Positions 40,877-50,875 of a DNA stretch of 64,000 bases are shown in pieces. Positions within the stretch are counted from its first letter, which is position 1, and the number at the start of each line of letters is the position of its first letter. The notes beneath the pieces were generated by a model, which had not been told where the DNA came from, did not search any database, and saw nothing but the letters and a program-made list of their open reading frames with translations. Location of the stretch: positions 248,001 through 312,000 of the forward strand of contig CBDANZ010000002.1 in NCBI GenBank assembly GCA_965197865.1. The letters run 5' to 3'. Source of the stretch: CBDANZ01 sp965197865 (GTDB taxonomy: Bacteria > Acidobacteriota > Vicinamibacteria > Vicinamibacterales > CAVVIG01). The translations under genes were made by a program, and so were the position numbers.

Positions 40877-41776
40877 ATGAAGGCCGGATTCGTGTCACTG
40901 ATTGGAAGACCGAATGCCGGCAAGTCCACACTACTCAATCGCCTGATCGGTTGGAAGCTCGCCATTGTTTCCGACAAGCCGCAGACGACGCGGACGCGAA
41001 TTCTGGGGGTGCGGAACTACCCGGATGCGCAGGTCGTGTTTCTCGACACGCCCGGCATTCATCGGCCCCTGCATCGCATGAACGTGCGGATGGTGGGCGC
41101 GGCCATCGAAACGATTCGCGAGGTCGACGTCCTGGGACTTGTTGTCGACGCCTCTGAAAAAACGGGTCAGGGCGACCGCTTCGTCGTCGATCTCGTGAAG
41201 GACGCGCGGACGCCGTCCTTTCTTATCTTGAACAAGATCGATTTGATCAAGAAGACGCGATTGCTGCCGATAATCGAGCGGTACCGCCAGGAAGAGTGCT
41301 TCGCGGAAATCGTCCCGATTTCAGCCACCACCGGCGACAACGTCGACCGCCTGGAGCGCACGATCATCGATCGGCTGCCAGAGGGCAAGCGCCTGTATCC
41401 AGAAGATTACGTGACGGATCAGCCGGAGCGCCTACTGGCCGCCGAGATCGTGCGCGAGAAGGTGTTGGAGTTCACGTACGCCGAGCTCCCGTTCTCGAGT
41501 GCCGTGGTGATCGATCGCTTCGAGGAGCGATCGGAAGGCCACCCGATGCTGCACCTGTACTGCACGATTGTGGTGGATCGCGAGTCGCAGAAGCCGATCA
41601 TCGTCGGCCGGGGTGGAGGCATGATCAAACGGATCGGCACGATTGCGCGCGAAGAGCTGGAACGATTCTTCGGTACGCGCGTCTACTTGGACCTGCACGT
41701 GCGCGTGAAGGCGCAGTGGCGAGAGGACGATCGCGTCCTGAACGAGATCGGTCTCGGCGACCGAGACGAGCTGTAG
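40877..41776 (+). CDS. era: GTPase Era
   Basis: 299 residues from the ATG at 40877; a longer in-frame reading overlaps corC. GTPase motifs: G1 GRPNAGKSTLLNRL, G2 TTRTRILG, G3 DTPGIHRPLH, G4 NKIDLIK, G5 SATTG. The C-terminal KH domain (PIIVGRGGGMIKRIG, then ELERFFGTRVYLDLHVRVK) binds the 3' end of 16S rRNA. It assists 30S maturation at the inner membrane. The phoH-ybeY-corC-era-recO arrangement is the classical order. Confidence 0.96.
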   Translation: MKAGFVSLIGRPNAGKSTLLNRLIGWKLAIVSDKPQTTRTRILGVRNYPDAQVVFLDTPGIHRPLHRMNVRMVGAAIETIREVDVLGLVVDASEKTGQGDRFVVDLVKDARTPSFLILNKIDLIKKTRLLPIIERYRQEECFAEIVPISATTGDNVDRLERTIIDRLPEGKRLYPEDYVTDQPERLLAAEIVREKVLEFTYAELPFSSAVVIDRFEERSEGHPMLHLYCTIVVDRESQKPIIVGRGGGMIKRIGTIAREELERFFGTRVYLDLHVRVKAQWREDDRVLNEIGLGDRDEL

Positions 41777-41798
41777 TACAGTTGTGACCCGCCGCTGA

Positions 41799-42440
41799 AT
41801 GCCGCTCTATACCACTGAAGCTCTGATCCTGAGGACCTACGCGCTCGGCGAGTCCGATCGGATCGTTGTGTTCCTGACGCGCGATCGAGGCAAAAAGCGC
41901 GGGGTCGCGAAAAACGCGCGGCAGAGCCGCCGCCGCTTCGGCGGCGCGCTGGAGCCGATGACGTACGGCCGGGTGTCGTACACCGAGCGCGAGCGCCGCG
42001 ACCTCGTGCTGCTGAGCTATGTGGAGCTTATGCGTTCGCCGCTCTCGGCCACCTCCGGCGACGCGCTTGGCTATGTGGGGTATTTCGCCGAGTTGATCGA
42101 CGAGTGGGCGCAGGAAAACGATCCGAATGAGCCGCTGTGTCGGTTGGGCGCGTCGATCGTCGAGGCGATTGCCACCGGTGTGCCGATCGAGCCGCTGGCG
42201 CGCTATTTCGAGTACTGGCTGCTGCGGCTGCAAGGTGTCTATCGGCCGGACCCTCTGGCGTCGGTAGAGGCGCGCGCGTTTCTGGGGGCCGCGCGAGCGT
42301 GCAGTCCGTTCGCGCTCGTCGATGTCGTAGTGCCGCGCAAGGCGCTGGGCGAGCTCGAAGCGTCGCACCGGGCGCTGATCGCGATGCATCTGGAAAAGGA
42401 TCTGCGATCGACAAAGGTGCTGCGCGCGATGCGGCGGTAA
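41799..42440 (+). CDS. recO: DNA repair protein RecO
   Basis: 213 residues, somewhat short for RecO (about 240). The N-terminal OB-fold is clear (YTTEALILRTYALGESDRIVVFLTRDRG, then VAKNARQSRRRFGGALEPM). It mediates RecA loading with RecF/RecR. The helical C-terminal domain lacks the CXXC pairs that bind zinc in many homologues, so this is a zinc-less variant. It is placed 22 bases after era, and glyQ follows 6 bases after its stop. Confidence 0.9.
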   Translation: MPLYTTEALILRTYALGESDRIVVFLTRDRGKKRGVAKNARQSRRRFGGALEPMTYGRVSYTERERRDLVLLSYVELMRSPLSATSGDALGYVGYFAELIDEWAQENDPNEPLCRLGASIVEAIATGVPIEPLARYFEYWLLRLQGVYRPDPLASVEARAFLGAARACSPFALVDVVVPRKALGELEASHRALIAMHLEKDLRSTKVLRAMRR

Positions 42441-42446
42441 GAGACG

Positions 42447-43328
42447 ATGACCTTCCAGGGCCTGATCTTCAAGCTGTCTGAATTCTGGGCCTCCCGCGGC
42501 TGTACGCTGCAGCAGCCGCTCGACCTGGAGGTGGGCGCCGGCACCATGCATCCGGAGACGTTCCTGCGGGTTCTGGGCCCAGCGCACTGGAACGTCGCCT
42601 ACGTGCAGCCGTCGCGGCGTCCGACCGACGGGCGATTCGGCGAGAATCCTAACCGCCTCTTCAAGCACCACCAGTTTCAGGTGATTCTCAAGCCGGCGCC
42701 GGACGAGGTGCAGCAGCTGTATCTGGAGAGCCTCGAAGCCTGCGGCATCCACGGGCGGCAGCACGACATCCGCTTCGAGGAGGACAATTGGGAGTCTCCA
42801 ACGCTGGGCGCCTGGGGCATCGGCTGGCAGGTGATGTTCGACGGCCTCGAGATTTCGCAGTTCACGTATCTTCAGCAGGCGGGTGGCGTCGAGCTGTCGC
42901 CGATCTCCGCGGAGCTCACCTACGGCCTCGAGCGGATTGCCATGGCGCTCCAGCGTGTGGATAGCGTCTTCGACCTGGAATGGGCGCCGGGCGTGAAGTA
43001 CGGGGACGTGCGCCTGCGGGAGGAGATCGAACAATCGAAGTACATATTCGGTCAGGTCGATATGCCGCCAGCTGAGTTCGCTGCGTTTCATCGGGATCTG
43101 TTCGAGCGGTACTATGGCTTCACGGAAACGCTCCTGAAGAGCGGTCTGATCTGGCCGGCGCTAGAGCATTGCCTGAAGTGCTCGCATCTCTTCAACGTGC
43201 TGGACGCCAGCAACAGCATCGGCGTCACGGAGCGCACCGCATACATTCTCCGCGTGCGGCAGTTGGCGGTCGGCATCACGAAGGCCTACGTCGGCGAGAC
43301 CTCCCAACAGGCAGCGGTGGGCCACTAG
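42447..43328 (+). CDS. glyQ: Glycyl-tRNA synthetase alpha subunit
   Basis: 293 residues. Class II catalytic subunit of the bacterial alpha2-beta2 GlyRS. The start TFQGLIFKLSEFWASRGCTL and the segments YVQPSRRPTDGRFGENPNRL and DNWESPTLGAWGIGWQV are diagnostic. The gene ends with TAG immediately followed by the glyS ATG, giving stoichiometric expression of the two subunits. Confidence 0.97.
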   Translation: MTFQGLIFKLSEFWASRGCTLQQPLDLEVGAGTMHPETFLRVLGPAHWNVAYVQPSRRPTDGRFGENPNRLFKHHQFQVILKPAPDEVQQLYLESLEACGIHGRQHDIRFEEDNWESPTLGAWGIGWQVMFDGLEISQFTYLQQAGGVELSPISAELTYGLERIAMALQRVDSVFDLEWAPGVKYGDVRLREEIEQSKYIFGQVDMPPAEFAAFHRDLFERYYGFTETLLKSGLIWPALEHCLKCSHLFNVLDASNSIGVTERTAYILRVRQLAVGITKAYVGETSQQAAVGH

Positions 43329-45548
43329 ATGCCGGATCGCGAGCTGCTGCTCGAAATCGGATGCGAGGAGCTGCCAGCGAGCTGGCTGCCAGGCTTGACG
43401 CGGCAGATCGGAGAGGTCGTCGTCGCCCAGCTGTGCGCGCACAGGCTCGTGCCGGAATCGCCCGTCGAGACTGACAGCACGTCGCGGCGGCTCACTGTGC
43501 GGATTAGCCGGCTGGCCGAGCGCCAGACCGAATTGGAAGACCTCGTCAGCGGTCCGCCGGTATCGGCGAGCTTTACCTCCGACGGATCGCCCACGCCGGC
43601 GGCCGCCGGCTTTGCCGCCAAGCAGGGCGTCGACGTCGCCGCGCTCACGCGCATCGAGACGCCAAGAGGGGTGTACCTCGCTTACCGAAGGAACGAGCGC
43701 GGGAAGGCCGCCGTCGACGTGCTCCCGGACGTGCTGGCCGGGACGCTGCGCGGTCTGACGTTTCCGAAGCTGATGCACTGGGATGCCGAGCTTGAGGACG
43801 GCAGAGGCGAGTTGCTCTTCGGACGGCCGATACGCTGGATTCTGTTCCTGTACGGCGGACGGGTCGTCCCGTTCACGATCTCGCGCGCGTCGGCCGCCGA
43901 GACCGGTCAGGTACAGGCGGTCACCTCCGGCGCCGTCACCTACGGTCACCGGTTTCTGACGACCAGGGGCCGCCCCGGCCGCGCCATCAAGGTGCGGAGT
44001 TTCGACGAATACCGCGCGCGGCTGCTCGAGAACTTCGTCATCCTCGATCGGAGCGAGCGCCACAACAAGATCGCGCGGGAGCTCGACGCGAAGGCACAGC
44101 GCCTGCAGGGGCGCGTCAGCCGGGTCGTCCGCAGCGAATCGGGGCTGCTCGATGAGGTCGCCGATCTCGTGGAGTACCCCTCGGTTATCGGCGGCACCAT
44201 TGCGCTTGAATTTCTGGAGCTTCCTGAGGAGGTGCTCACGACCACGCTGATTCACCACCAGCACTATTTCCCGGTGGAGGCCAAAGACGGTCGATTGAAG
44301 AACGCCTTCCTCGCGGTCATCAACACCGAGCCTGACAACGAGCGCACGATCGCCAGGAACGCTGAGCGCGTCGTGACGGCGCGACTGCGAGATGCGCGTT
44401 TCTTCTGGGAAGCCGATCGAAGATCCACCCTTGAGTCCAGGATTGACCGGCTGGGCACGCTGCAGTTTCACAAGAACCTGGGAAGTTACAAGGAAAAGAG
44501 CGAGCGGATCACCGGACTGGCCCGCTGGATTGCGCGGGAGGTGCTGGGTGCCGACGAGCAGACTGCGAACTCCGCCGCCGAGGCCGCAAGACTGTGTAAG
44601 GCCGATCTCGCGACCGACATGGTGCGCGAATTCACCGAGCTTCAAGGGACGATGGGCGGCATCTATGCGCGCGAAGAAAGCCTGCCGGAGGAAGTGTGGA
44701 AGGCCATCTACTTCCACTACCTGCCGATCGGCATCGAAACCGACGCGCCTCCCTCGCGATCGCAGCTCGGATCTGCGGCCCTCACCTGGGCGGCCGTCTC
44801 GCTGGCCGACAAACTAGACACCATCGGCGGCCTGCATGCGACTGGAGAGAAATTCAGCGGTTCGCGAGATCCGCTGGGCATCCGACGCCAGGCCCACGGC
44901 GTGCTGAAGATTCTCGTCGATCTACCCGAGCTGGTCGGTATCGATCGCCCGGTGGCGCTGGAGCCGCTTGTCGAGCGGGCTGGAGGGGCCTTCGATCGCT
45001 TCAAGGAACAACCTGGATCGGTGTTCCGACCGTACGGGTTCTGGCACGAACGGCTGAGATACTTGCTTGAGCGGCGCGGAGCTACGCCAGAATATGTGCG
45101 ATCCGTCGCGAGTAACGCGGATCTCGTTCCGCTCACCTGGCGGCGCAAGCTTGAGGTGCTGCCGGAGTTTTCCGGTTCACCCGCATTCGGCCAGTTGGCC
45201 ACGACGTTCAAGCGCGTCAAGAACATCGCCCGCGAGCTCAAAGGCGATTCGCCCGTGCCTCTCGACCATCTCGGTGCTGTATTGCACGAAGCGTCCGAGG
45301 TAAAGCTGTTGCTTGACCTGCAGGAATGCATGCCCAGAGTGGCAATGGCCACGGCCAAACATAACTATCGAAGCGCGCTGGGGGAACTGGCGGCACTCGG
45401 CCCGGCTGTCGATCGATTGTTTGTCGACGTGCTAGTGATGACCGACGACGCGGAAGTGAGACGCGCGCGGCTGAGCCTCATGGCCCACCTGCGCGACGTC
45501 GTGTTGAGAATCACAGATCCTTCAGAGCTGGCCGCTGAGCAGGCCTGA
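43329..45548 (+). CDS. glyS: Glycyl-tRNA synthetase beta subunit
   Basis: 739 residues, slightly longer than the usual 690. It begins DRELLLEIGCEELPASWLPG, a beta-subunit hallmark. TFPKLMHWD, FGRPIRWI, HHQHYFPVE and the HD-like LADKLDTIGG region are also conserved. The C-terminal anticodon-binding helices end near the stop. It binds tRNA-Gly and partners the catalytic alpha subunit. The ATG directly abuts the glyQ stop. Confidence 0.96.
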   Translation: MPDRELLLEIGCEELPASWLPGLTRQIGEVVVAQLCAHRLVPESPVETDSTSRRLTVRISRLAERQTELEDLVSGPPVSASFTSDGSPTPAAAGFAAKQGVDVAALTRIETPRGVYLAYRRNERGKAAVDVLPDVLAGTLRGLTFPKLMHWDAELEDGRGELLFGRPIRWILFLYGGRVVPFTISRASAAETGQVQAVTSGAVTYGHRFLTTRGRPGRAIKVRSFDEYRARLLENFVILDRSERHNKIARELDAKAQRLQGRVSRVVRSESGLLDEVADLVEYPSVIGGTIALEFLELPEEVLTTTLIHHQHYFPVEAKDGRLKNAFLAVINTEPDNERTIARNAERVVTARLRDARFFWEADRRSTLESRIDRLGTLQFHKNLGSYKEKSERITGLARWIAREVLGADEQTANSAAEAARLCKADLATDMVREFTELQGTMGGIYAREESLPEEVWKAIYFHYLPIGIETDAPPSRSQLGSAALTWAAVSLADKLDTIGGLHATGEKFSGSRDPLGIRRQAHGVLKILVDLPELVGIDRPVALEPLVERAGGAFDRFKEQPGSVFRPYGFWHERLRYLLERRGATPEYVRSVASNADLVPLTWRRKLEVLPEFSGSPAFGQLATTFKRVKNIARELKGDSPVPLDHLGAVLHEASEVKLLLDLQECMPRVAMATAKHNYRSALGELAALGPAVDRLFVDVLVMTDDAEVRRARLSLMAHLRDVVLRITDPSELAAEQA

Positions 45549-45589
45549 CCCGGTGGCTCAATCATCAATCCCCTTGATGGAGTCGTTTG

Positions 45590-48361
45590 ATGGCGAATAA
45601 AGCCCGTGCGAAGCGGCCCACCCCACAACCCAAGGCCTGGAGCCAGAAGTCAGGTAAGTACGTCTACTTCTTCGGTAACGGGAAGGCTGACGGTAACCGG
45701 CGAATGAGAGACCTACTCGGCGGAAAAGGCTCCGGCCTCGCCGAGATGACCAAAGCGAGGCTGCCGGTGCCTCCAGGTTTCACGATCTCGACCGACGTCT
45801 GCACCATCTATTACGCGCGACAGGGCAGGGTGCCCAACCGCATCAATTCCGAGATCGACGGGCACCTCAGAAAGCTGGAAAAGGCAGCCGGCTCCAGGCT
45901 CGGTTCGACGGACAACCCGCTGCTCGTGTCGGTGCGATCGGGAGCGAAGTTTTCGATGCCCGGCATGATGGACACCATCCTCAACCTTGGCCTGAACGAC
46001 GATGCGGTCGAGGGGCTCAAGGCTCGGACTGGGAATGGCCGGTTCGCGTACGACAGCTATCGGCGGTTCATTCAGATGTTCGGCAATGTCGTGCTTGAGG
46101 TGCCGAAAACCGCGTTCGAGCACGAATTCGAGGCGGCCAAGAAGGCGCGTGGCGCCAGACTTGATACCGACCTCGACGAGAGCGCGCTGCGCGACGTGGT
46201 CGGCGGGTACAAGCAGGTCATTCTGAGGCGGACAAGGCGGGCGTTTCCGCAGAAGCCAGGCGAACAGCTCGAGATGGCAAGAGATGCGGTCTTCCGCTCG
46301 TGGATGAACCCGCGCGCGAAGGAATACCGGCGGATCTACGACATCCCTGACCACATCGGCACGGCCGTGAACGTCCAGATGATGGTGTTTGGCAACACCG
46401 GCGATCGATCGGCCACGGGGGTGGGGTTCACACGCAACCCGGCGACCGGCAAGAAGGAATTCTATGGCGAGTTCCTGATCAACGCGCAGGGCGAAGATGT
46501 CGTCGCAGGAATCCGAACGCCGCAGCCGATCCGCGAGCTGGAGCAGGTGATGCCGGCAGCCTACCGACAGCTCAGAGAGATCACGAGCCGGCTCGAGCGG
46601 CACTACAAGGACGTGCAGGACTTCGAGTTCACGATCCAGGACGAGCAGCTGTTCATGCTGCAGACCAGGAGTGGCAAGCGGACCGGCTACGCGGCCGTGG
46701 TGATTGCCACCGATCTTGTGTCCGAGAAGTTGATCGCGCCAAAAGAAGCGGTGCTGCTCGTGGATCCCTCGTCGCTCAGCCAGCTCCTGGCCCCCGGGTT
46801 CGATCCCGATGAATGGAAGCGCATCCCGACGGTCACTCGGGGGCTGCCGGCGTCGCCCGGTGCCGCGTGCGGGCAGGTCGTGTTCTCCGCCGACCAGGCG
46901 GTCGAGTGGAGCGGACAGGGGAAGCCCGCTATTCTCGTCCGGCGCGAGACCGTTCCGGATGACATTCATGGGATGTTTGTGTCGCAGGGGATTCTCACGG
47001 CGACCGGCGGGATAACCTCGCACGCGGCCGTCGTCGGCCGTCAGATGGGCAAGCCGTCGGTTGTTGGTGCAGGCGCGCTCGAGATCCACGAAGGCGCGCG
47101 GAAATTCAGCGTCAACGGCCGGGTGGTCAAGGAAGGGGACTTCGTCTCGTTCGACGGCCTGTCGGGCGAGGTCAAGCTTGCTCGCGTGTCGTCGAAGCCG
47201 AGCGAGATTCTGCGGGTCGTGGGCGGCACGCTCAAGCCGCACGAATCCGACATCTACCAGCGCTTCAGTAAGTTACTGTCGTGGGCCGACCAGGTGCGAC
47301 GCATGGGCGTGCGGGCCAACGCTGATCTGCCCGATCAGGCTGAGATCGCCTACGCATTCGGCGCGCGCGGCATCGGGTTGTGCCGCACCGAGCACATGTT
47401 CTTCGGCGAGGGGCGCATTCCAATCGTTCAGCGGATGATTCTGGCCGACAACGAGGCCGATCGCCGAAGGGCGCTCGACGAGCTGCTCCCGCTCCAGCGT
47501 GAGGACTTCTACGGCATGTTCAAGGCCATGCGCGGCACGGCGGTGGCGATCCGGACGATCGATCCGCCGCTCCACGAGTTCCTGCCAAAACGCGAGGAGT
47601 TGATGGTGGAGATCGCAAAGCTCGAGGCGGCGGGAGGAGACAGCCACGAGCTCGAGGAGAAGCACCGCCGCGTCCTACGGCGGGTGGAGCAGCTCCATGA
47701 ATTCAACCCGATGCTTGGGCACCGGGGCGTCCGTCTGGGCATCACGTACCCGGAAATTACGGAAATGCAGACGCGTGCGATCATCGAAGCCGCCTGCCGG
47801 CTCAACAAGGAAGGGCTCAAAGTCGTCCCCGAGATCATGATCCCGCTGGTCGGCCACGTGAAAGAGCTGCGCGATCAGAAGACGGTCGTCGACCGCGTCG
47901 CGACCGAGACGATGAAGGATGCAGGCATCACGATCAAGTACCTCGTGGGCACGATGATCGAGGTGCCGCGTGGCGCTTTGACCGCCGACCAGATAGCCGA
48001 GAAGGCGCAGTTCTTCTCCTTCGGCACGAACGACCTCACGCAACTGACGTTCGGGTTCTCACGAGACGATGTCGGAAAGTTCCTGGGGATCTATCAGGAG
48101 AAGAAAATAATCGAGAGGGATCCGTTTGCGTCGATCGACACTGATGGCGTCGGCGCCCTCGTCCGAACCGGCGTTGAACTCGGACGAAAGGCCAGGCCGG
48201 ATCTGAAAGTGGGCGTCTGCGGCGAACATGGCGGCGATCCGTCGTCAATTCACTTTTTCGAGGAGGTCCGCCTCGACTACGTGAGTGCCTCGCCGTACGC
48301 GATTCCCGTGGCTCGGCTGGCAGCGGCGCAGGCGGCGCTACGGGTGAAGGTTGGCGATTGA
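45590..48361 (+). CDS. ppdK: Pyruvate, phosphate dikinase
   Basis: 923 residues from the ATG at 45590 (a TTG one codon earlier is possible). Reversibly makes phosphoenolpyruvate from pyruvate, ATP and phosphate. The N-terminal ATP-grasp domain has LLGGKGSGLAEM and SVRSGAKFSMPGMMDTILNL. The central swivelling domain has the phosphohistidine in GGITSHAAVVGRQMGKPSVVG. The C-terminal PEP/pyruvate barrel has IGLCRTEHMFF, HEFNPMLGHRGVRLGITYPE and the catalytic Cys in VGVCGEHGGDP. It is a possible route to PEP from pyruvate beside a ferredoxin-linked TCA segment. Confidence 0.96.
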   Translation: MANKARAKRPTPQPKAWSQKSGKYVYFFGNGKADGNRRMRDLLGGKGSGLAEMTKARLPVPPGFTISTDVCTIYYARQGRVPNRINSEIDGHLRKLEKAAGSRLGSTDNPLLVSVRSGAKFSMPGMMDTILNLGLNDDAVEGLKARTGNGRFAYDSYRRFIQMFGNVVLEVPKTAFEHEFEAAKKARGARLDTDLDESALRDVVGGYKQVILRRTRRAFPQKPGEQLEMARDAVFRSWMNPRAKEYRRIYDIPDHIGTAVNVQMMVFGNTGDRSATGVGFTRNPATGKKEFYGEFLINAQGEDVVAGIRTPQPIRELEQVMPAAYRQLREITSRLERHYKDVQDFEFTIQDEQLFMLQTRSGKRTGYAAVVIATDLVSEKLIAPKEAVLLVDPSSLSQLLAPGFDPDEWKRIPTVTRGLPASPGAACGQVVFSADQAVEWSGQGKPAILVRRETVPDDIHGMFVSQGILTATGGITSHAAVVGRQMGKPSVVGAGALEIHEGARKFSVNGRVVKEGDFVSFDGLSGEVKLARVSSKPSEILRVVGGTLKPHESDIYQRFSKLLSWADQVRRMGVRANADLPDQAEIAYAFGARGIGLCRTEHMFFGEGRIPIVQRMILADNEADRRRALDELLPLQREDFYGMFKAMRGTAVAIRTIDPPLHEFLPKREELMVEIAKLEAAGGDSHELEEKHRRVLRRVEQLHEFNPMLGHRGVRLGITYPEITEMQTRAIIEAACRLNKEGLKVVPEIMIPLVGHVKELRDQKTVVDRVATETMKDAGITIKYLVGTMIEVPRGALTADQIAEKAQFFSFGTNDLTQLTFGFSRDDVGKFLGIYQEKKIIERDPFASIDTDGVGALVRTGVELGRKARPDLKVGVCGEHGGDPSSIHFFEEVRLDYVSASPYAIPVARLAAAQAALRVKVGD

Positions 48362-49131
48362 CGACCATTTGTGTCAACAGGAATGACCGGTGTGAGCAGG
48401 TGACCAGCCTCGACCGCTTCACGAAGGGCGAGGGAGGCTTCGCCACCCACGACATCGATTTCTTCCTTGGCCAGAACTATCTGGTGACGGTCCACGATGG
48501 CCAGTCGCGGTCGGTTGAGGAGATCCGCGAGCACTGCCCAGGCGACCACAACATTCTCGGCGAGGGGCCGGTCGCACTGCTCCATCGCATCGTTGATCTC
48601 ATGGTCGAACGTTACCTTCCTGAAGTGGACTAGCTCGAGGACTGGGTTCGATGAGATCGAAGACGAGGTGTTCTGGAAGCCGACGACGGGCCTGGTTCGA
48701 GAGATTATCGATCTGAAGGCGACGCATCGGCGCTTCGGTGCATCGGGATCCCGCAGCACGACGTGATCGGCCAGCTGGCTCGGCGAGAGTTCAGCGAAAT
48801 CAGCACCGAGATGGCGTTCAGATTCCGCGACGTGTACGACCAAATCGTGCACCTGAACGACGAAGCGATGATGCTGCAGGACCGCATCACCATTATGCTC
48901 GAAGCGCACCTGTCGAACGTGAGCAACCGTTTGAATGAAGCAATGAAGGTGCTGACCGTCGTGAGGACCATCTTTATGCCGCTGACGCTGCTCTCTGGCA
49001 TCTGGGGCATAAACATCGCGCTGCCGCGATTTGAGGTCGGCGATGCCGCGCAGTTCTTGTGGCTCACGGGCATCATGGCGACCGTGATCATCCCGATGCT
49101 GATGGTCTTCCGCCTGACGAACTGGATCTAG
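48362..49131 (+). pseudogene. Decayed CorA-family divalent cation channel
   Basis: Three pieces of a CorA protein lie in different frames. The first (HDIDFFLGQNYLVTVHDG, VERYLPEVD) ends in TAG. The second (WFDEIEDEVF, LVREIIDLKATHRR) needs removal of one G at about 48650. The third (VIGQLARREF, MEAHLSNVSNRL-like MLEAHLSNVSNRLNEAMKV, then FMPLTLLSGIWGINI and a final membrane span) starts after another shift near 48735. The N-terminal 60-100 residues are missing, presumably lost next to ppdK. The pore signature GMN appears as GIN. One stop plus two frameshifts and a truncation mark a true fossil. mutL begins 13 bases after its end. Confidence 0.8.
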
Positions 49132-49144
49132 AATCGACAAGAGG

Positions 49145-50875
49145 TTGCCGAGAATCACCCGCCTGCCGCAGGACGTCGCAAACCAGATCGCCGCTGGCGA
49201 AGTAGTGGAACGTCCCGCCTCAGCCGTCAAGGAGCTCGTCGAGAACGCGATCGATGCGGGCGCGCGCCGCCTGTCGATCCGCGTTGAACTCGGTGGGAAG
49301 AGACAGGTGCGCGTGGAAGACGACGGCGAGGGAATGGTGCCAGACGATGTGCGGCTGGCGATCGAACGCCACGCCACGAGTAAGATTCAGCGTGCGGACG
49401 ACCTCGAGGCGATCGTCACGTTGGGGTTCCGCGGCGAAGCGCTCCCGTCGATTGCCTCAGTGTCGCGCATTATGCTGCGCACGCGCGCGAAGGGGCGACC
49501 GACGGGGACAGAGCTCCGGGCGAACGGCGGGTTGGTGGCGTCGGTGGCGGAAGTGGGCTCGGCCGAGGGGACCCTCGTCGAAGTCGACGATCTCTTCTAC
49601 AACCTGCCGGCGCGTCGGAAATTTCTGAAATCTGACAGCGCGGAATCGGCGCAAGTGTCACGCGTGACGACACAACTCGCGCTCGCGCACCCCGAAATCG
49701 GCTTCACGCTGACGAGCGCCAGCCGTACCGTTCTGCAGTGCCCTCCGGTTGCGACGCTCCGCGATCGGCTGTATCAACTATGCGGAGAACGAGACGACCT
49801 CCTGGAGATCCGAAAAGAGGCCGGGGGGCTACGTATCTCCGGTTACGTCGCGGCGCTCGCCGAGCAGGGGCCGACTCGCGGTCAGCAGAACGTGTTCGTC
49901 AATCGGCGCTTCGTGAAGGACCGGACGATCGCGCACGCCATCATCGACTCGTACAGCGTGGCGTCGATGAAGGAGCGGAGGCCTGAAGTGCACCTCTTCA
50001 TCGAGATGCCGCCCGACATGGTCGACGTGAACGTCCATCCCACGAAGGCGGAGGTGCGGTTTCGCGATCAGTCGCTCGTCCACGAGGTGGTGCGCTGCGC
50101 GCTGATGGAAGTGCTGCGCCGGGGTGGCGTTCCGCAGTTGCGATTGCGACAGGAATCAGAAGCCGCGGGGCAGGGGACTCCAATGGCCGTCACGATTCCA
50201 GGTGTGCTTGCGGACGGAGCGTTCCCGAATCGGTGGGGTCCGTCGGCGGATCTGCTTCCTGCCCGCCTGAAGGCGGACACGACCGAAACAACGGATATCC
50301 GGCCGATGATTCCGCTCGGCCAGTTCCGCGACACCTTCATCATCGCGATAGATGAGGAGGGCGTCGCCATTATCGATCAGCATGTCGCGCACGAGCGGGT
50401 GCTGTTCGAACGCGTGATGGAGAAACTCACGGCCGGTCGGTTGGAGTCGCAGCGGCTGCTGGTGCCGCTGCTGCTCGACATGGCCCCTGCCGGCTACCAG
50501 GCGCTCATCGACCGGGTGCCCGAACTCGAGCGGTTTGGCTTCGATATCGAGGGCTTCGGCACTTCCACGATCAAGGTGACTGCAGTGCCCGCCCTGCTCG
50601 AGACCGGGGACAGCTCGAAGGCGCTTCTGGCGCTCGCGGAGGATCTCGAAGGCCTGGATCGCGGCGCCGGCGTCCAGGAAGCGCTCCAGCGCATTGCCGC
50701 GACGACGGCCTGTCACGCGGCGGTCAAGGCGAACGACGCGCTGACCTACGAGAAGATGACGCACATGCTCGACGAACTCCGTGCGACGGCGTACTCGACG
50801 GTCTGCCCGCACGGCCGGCCGGTGATGCTCCGGCTGACGCGCCGCGAGATCGAGAAGAGCTTCGAGCGAATCTGA
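49145..50875 (+). CDS. mutL: DNA mismatch repair protein MutL
   Basis: 576 residues. GHKL ATPase N-terminal domain with IAAGEVVERPASAVKELVEN, DDGEGMVPDD, ATSKI and LGFRGEALPSIASV; transducer domain with FVNRRFVKD and VDVNVHPTKAEVRF. The C-terminal dimerisation domain (FIIAIDEEGVAIIDQHVAHERV, ending CPHGRPVMLRLTRREIE) includes a CPHGRP element near the C-terminus. DQHVAHERV stands where the endonuclease DQHA(X)2E(X)4E motif would be; its Glu is present but the full motif is unclear. The start is TTG at 49145, with an upstream AGAGG very close. Confidence 0.94.
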   Translation: MPRITRLPQDVANQIAAGEVVERPASAVKELVENAIDAGARRLSIRVELGGKRQVRVEDDGEGMVPDDVRLAIERHATSKIQRADDLEAIVTLGFRGEALPSIASVSRIMLRTRAKGRPTGTELRANGGLVASVAEVGSAEGTLVEVDDLFYNLPARRKFLKSDSAESAQVSRVTTQLALAHPEIGFTLTSASRTVLQCPPVATLRDRLYQLCGERDDLLEIRKEAGGLRISGYVAALAEQGPTRGQQNVFVNRRFVKDRTIAHAIIDSYSVASMKERRPEVHLFIEMPPDMVDVNVHPTKAEVRFRDQSLVHEVVRCALMEVLRRGGVPQLRLRQESEAAGQGTPMAVTIPGVLADGAFPNRWGPSADLLPARLKADTTETTDIRPMIPLGQFRDTFIIAIDEEGVAIIDQHVAHERVLFERVMEKLTAGRLESQRLLVPLLLDMAPAGYQALIDRVPELERFGFDIEGFGTSTIKVTAVPALLETGDSSKALLALAEDLEGLDRGAGVQEALQRIAATTACHAAVKANDALTYEKMTHMLDELRATAYSTVCPHGRPVMLRLTRREIEKSFERI

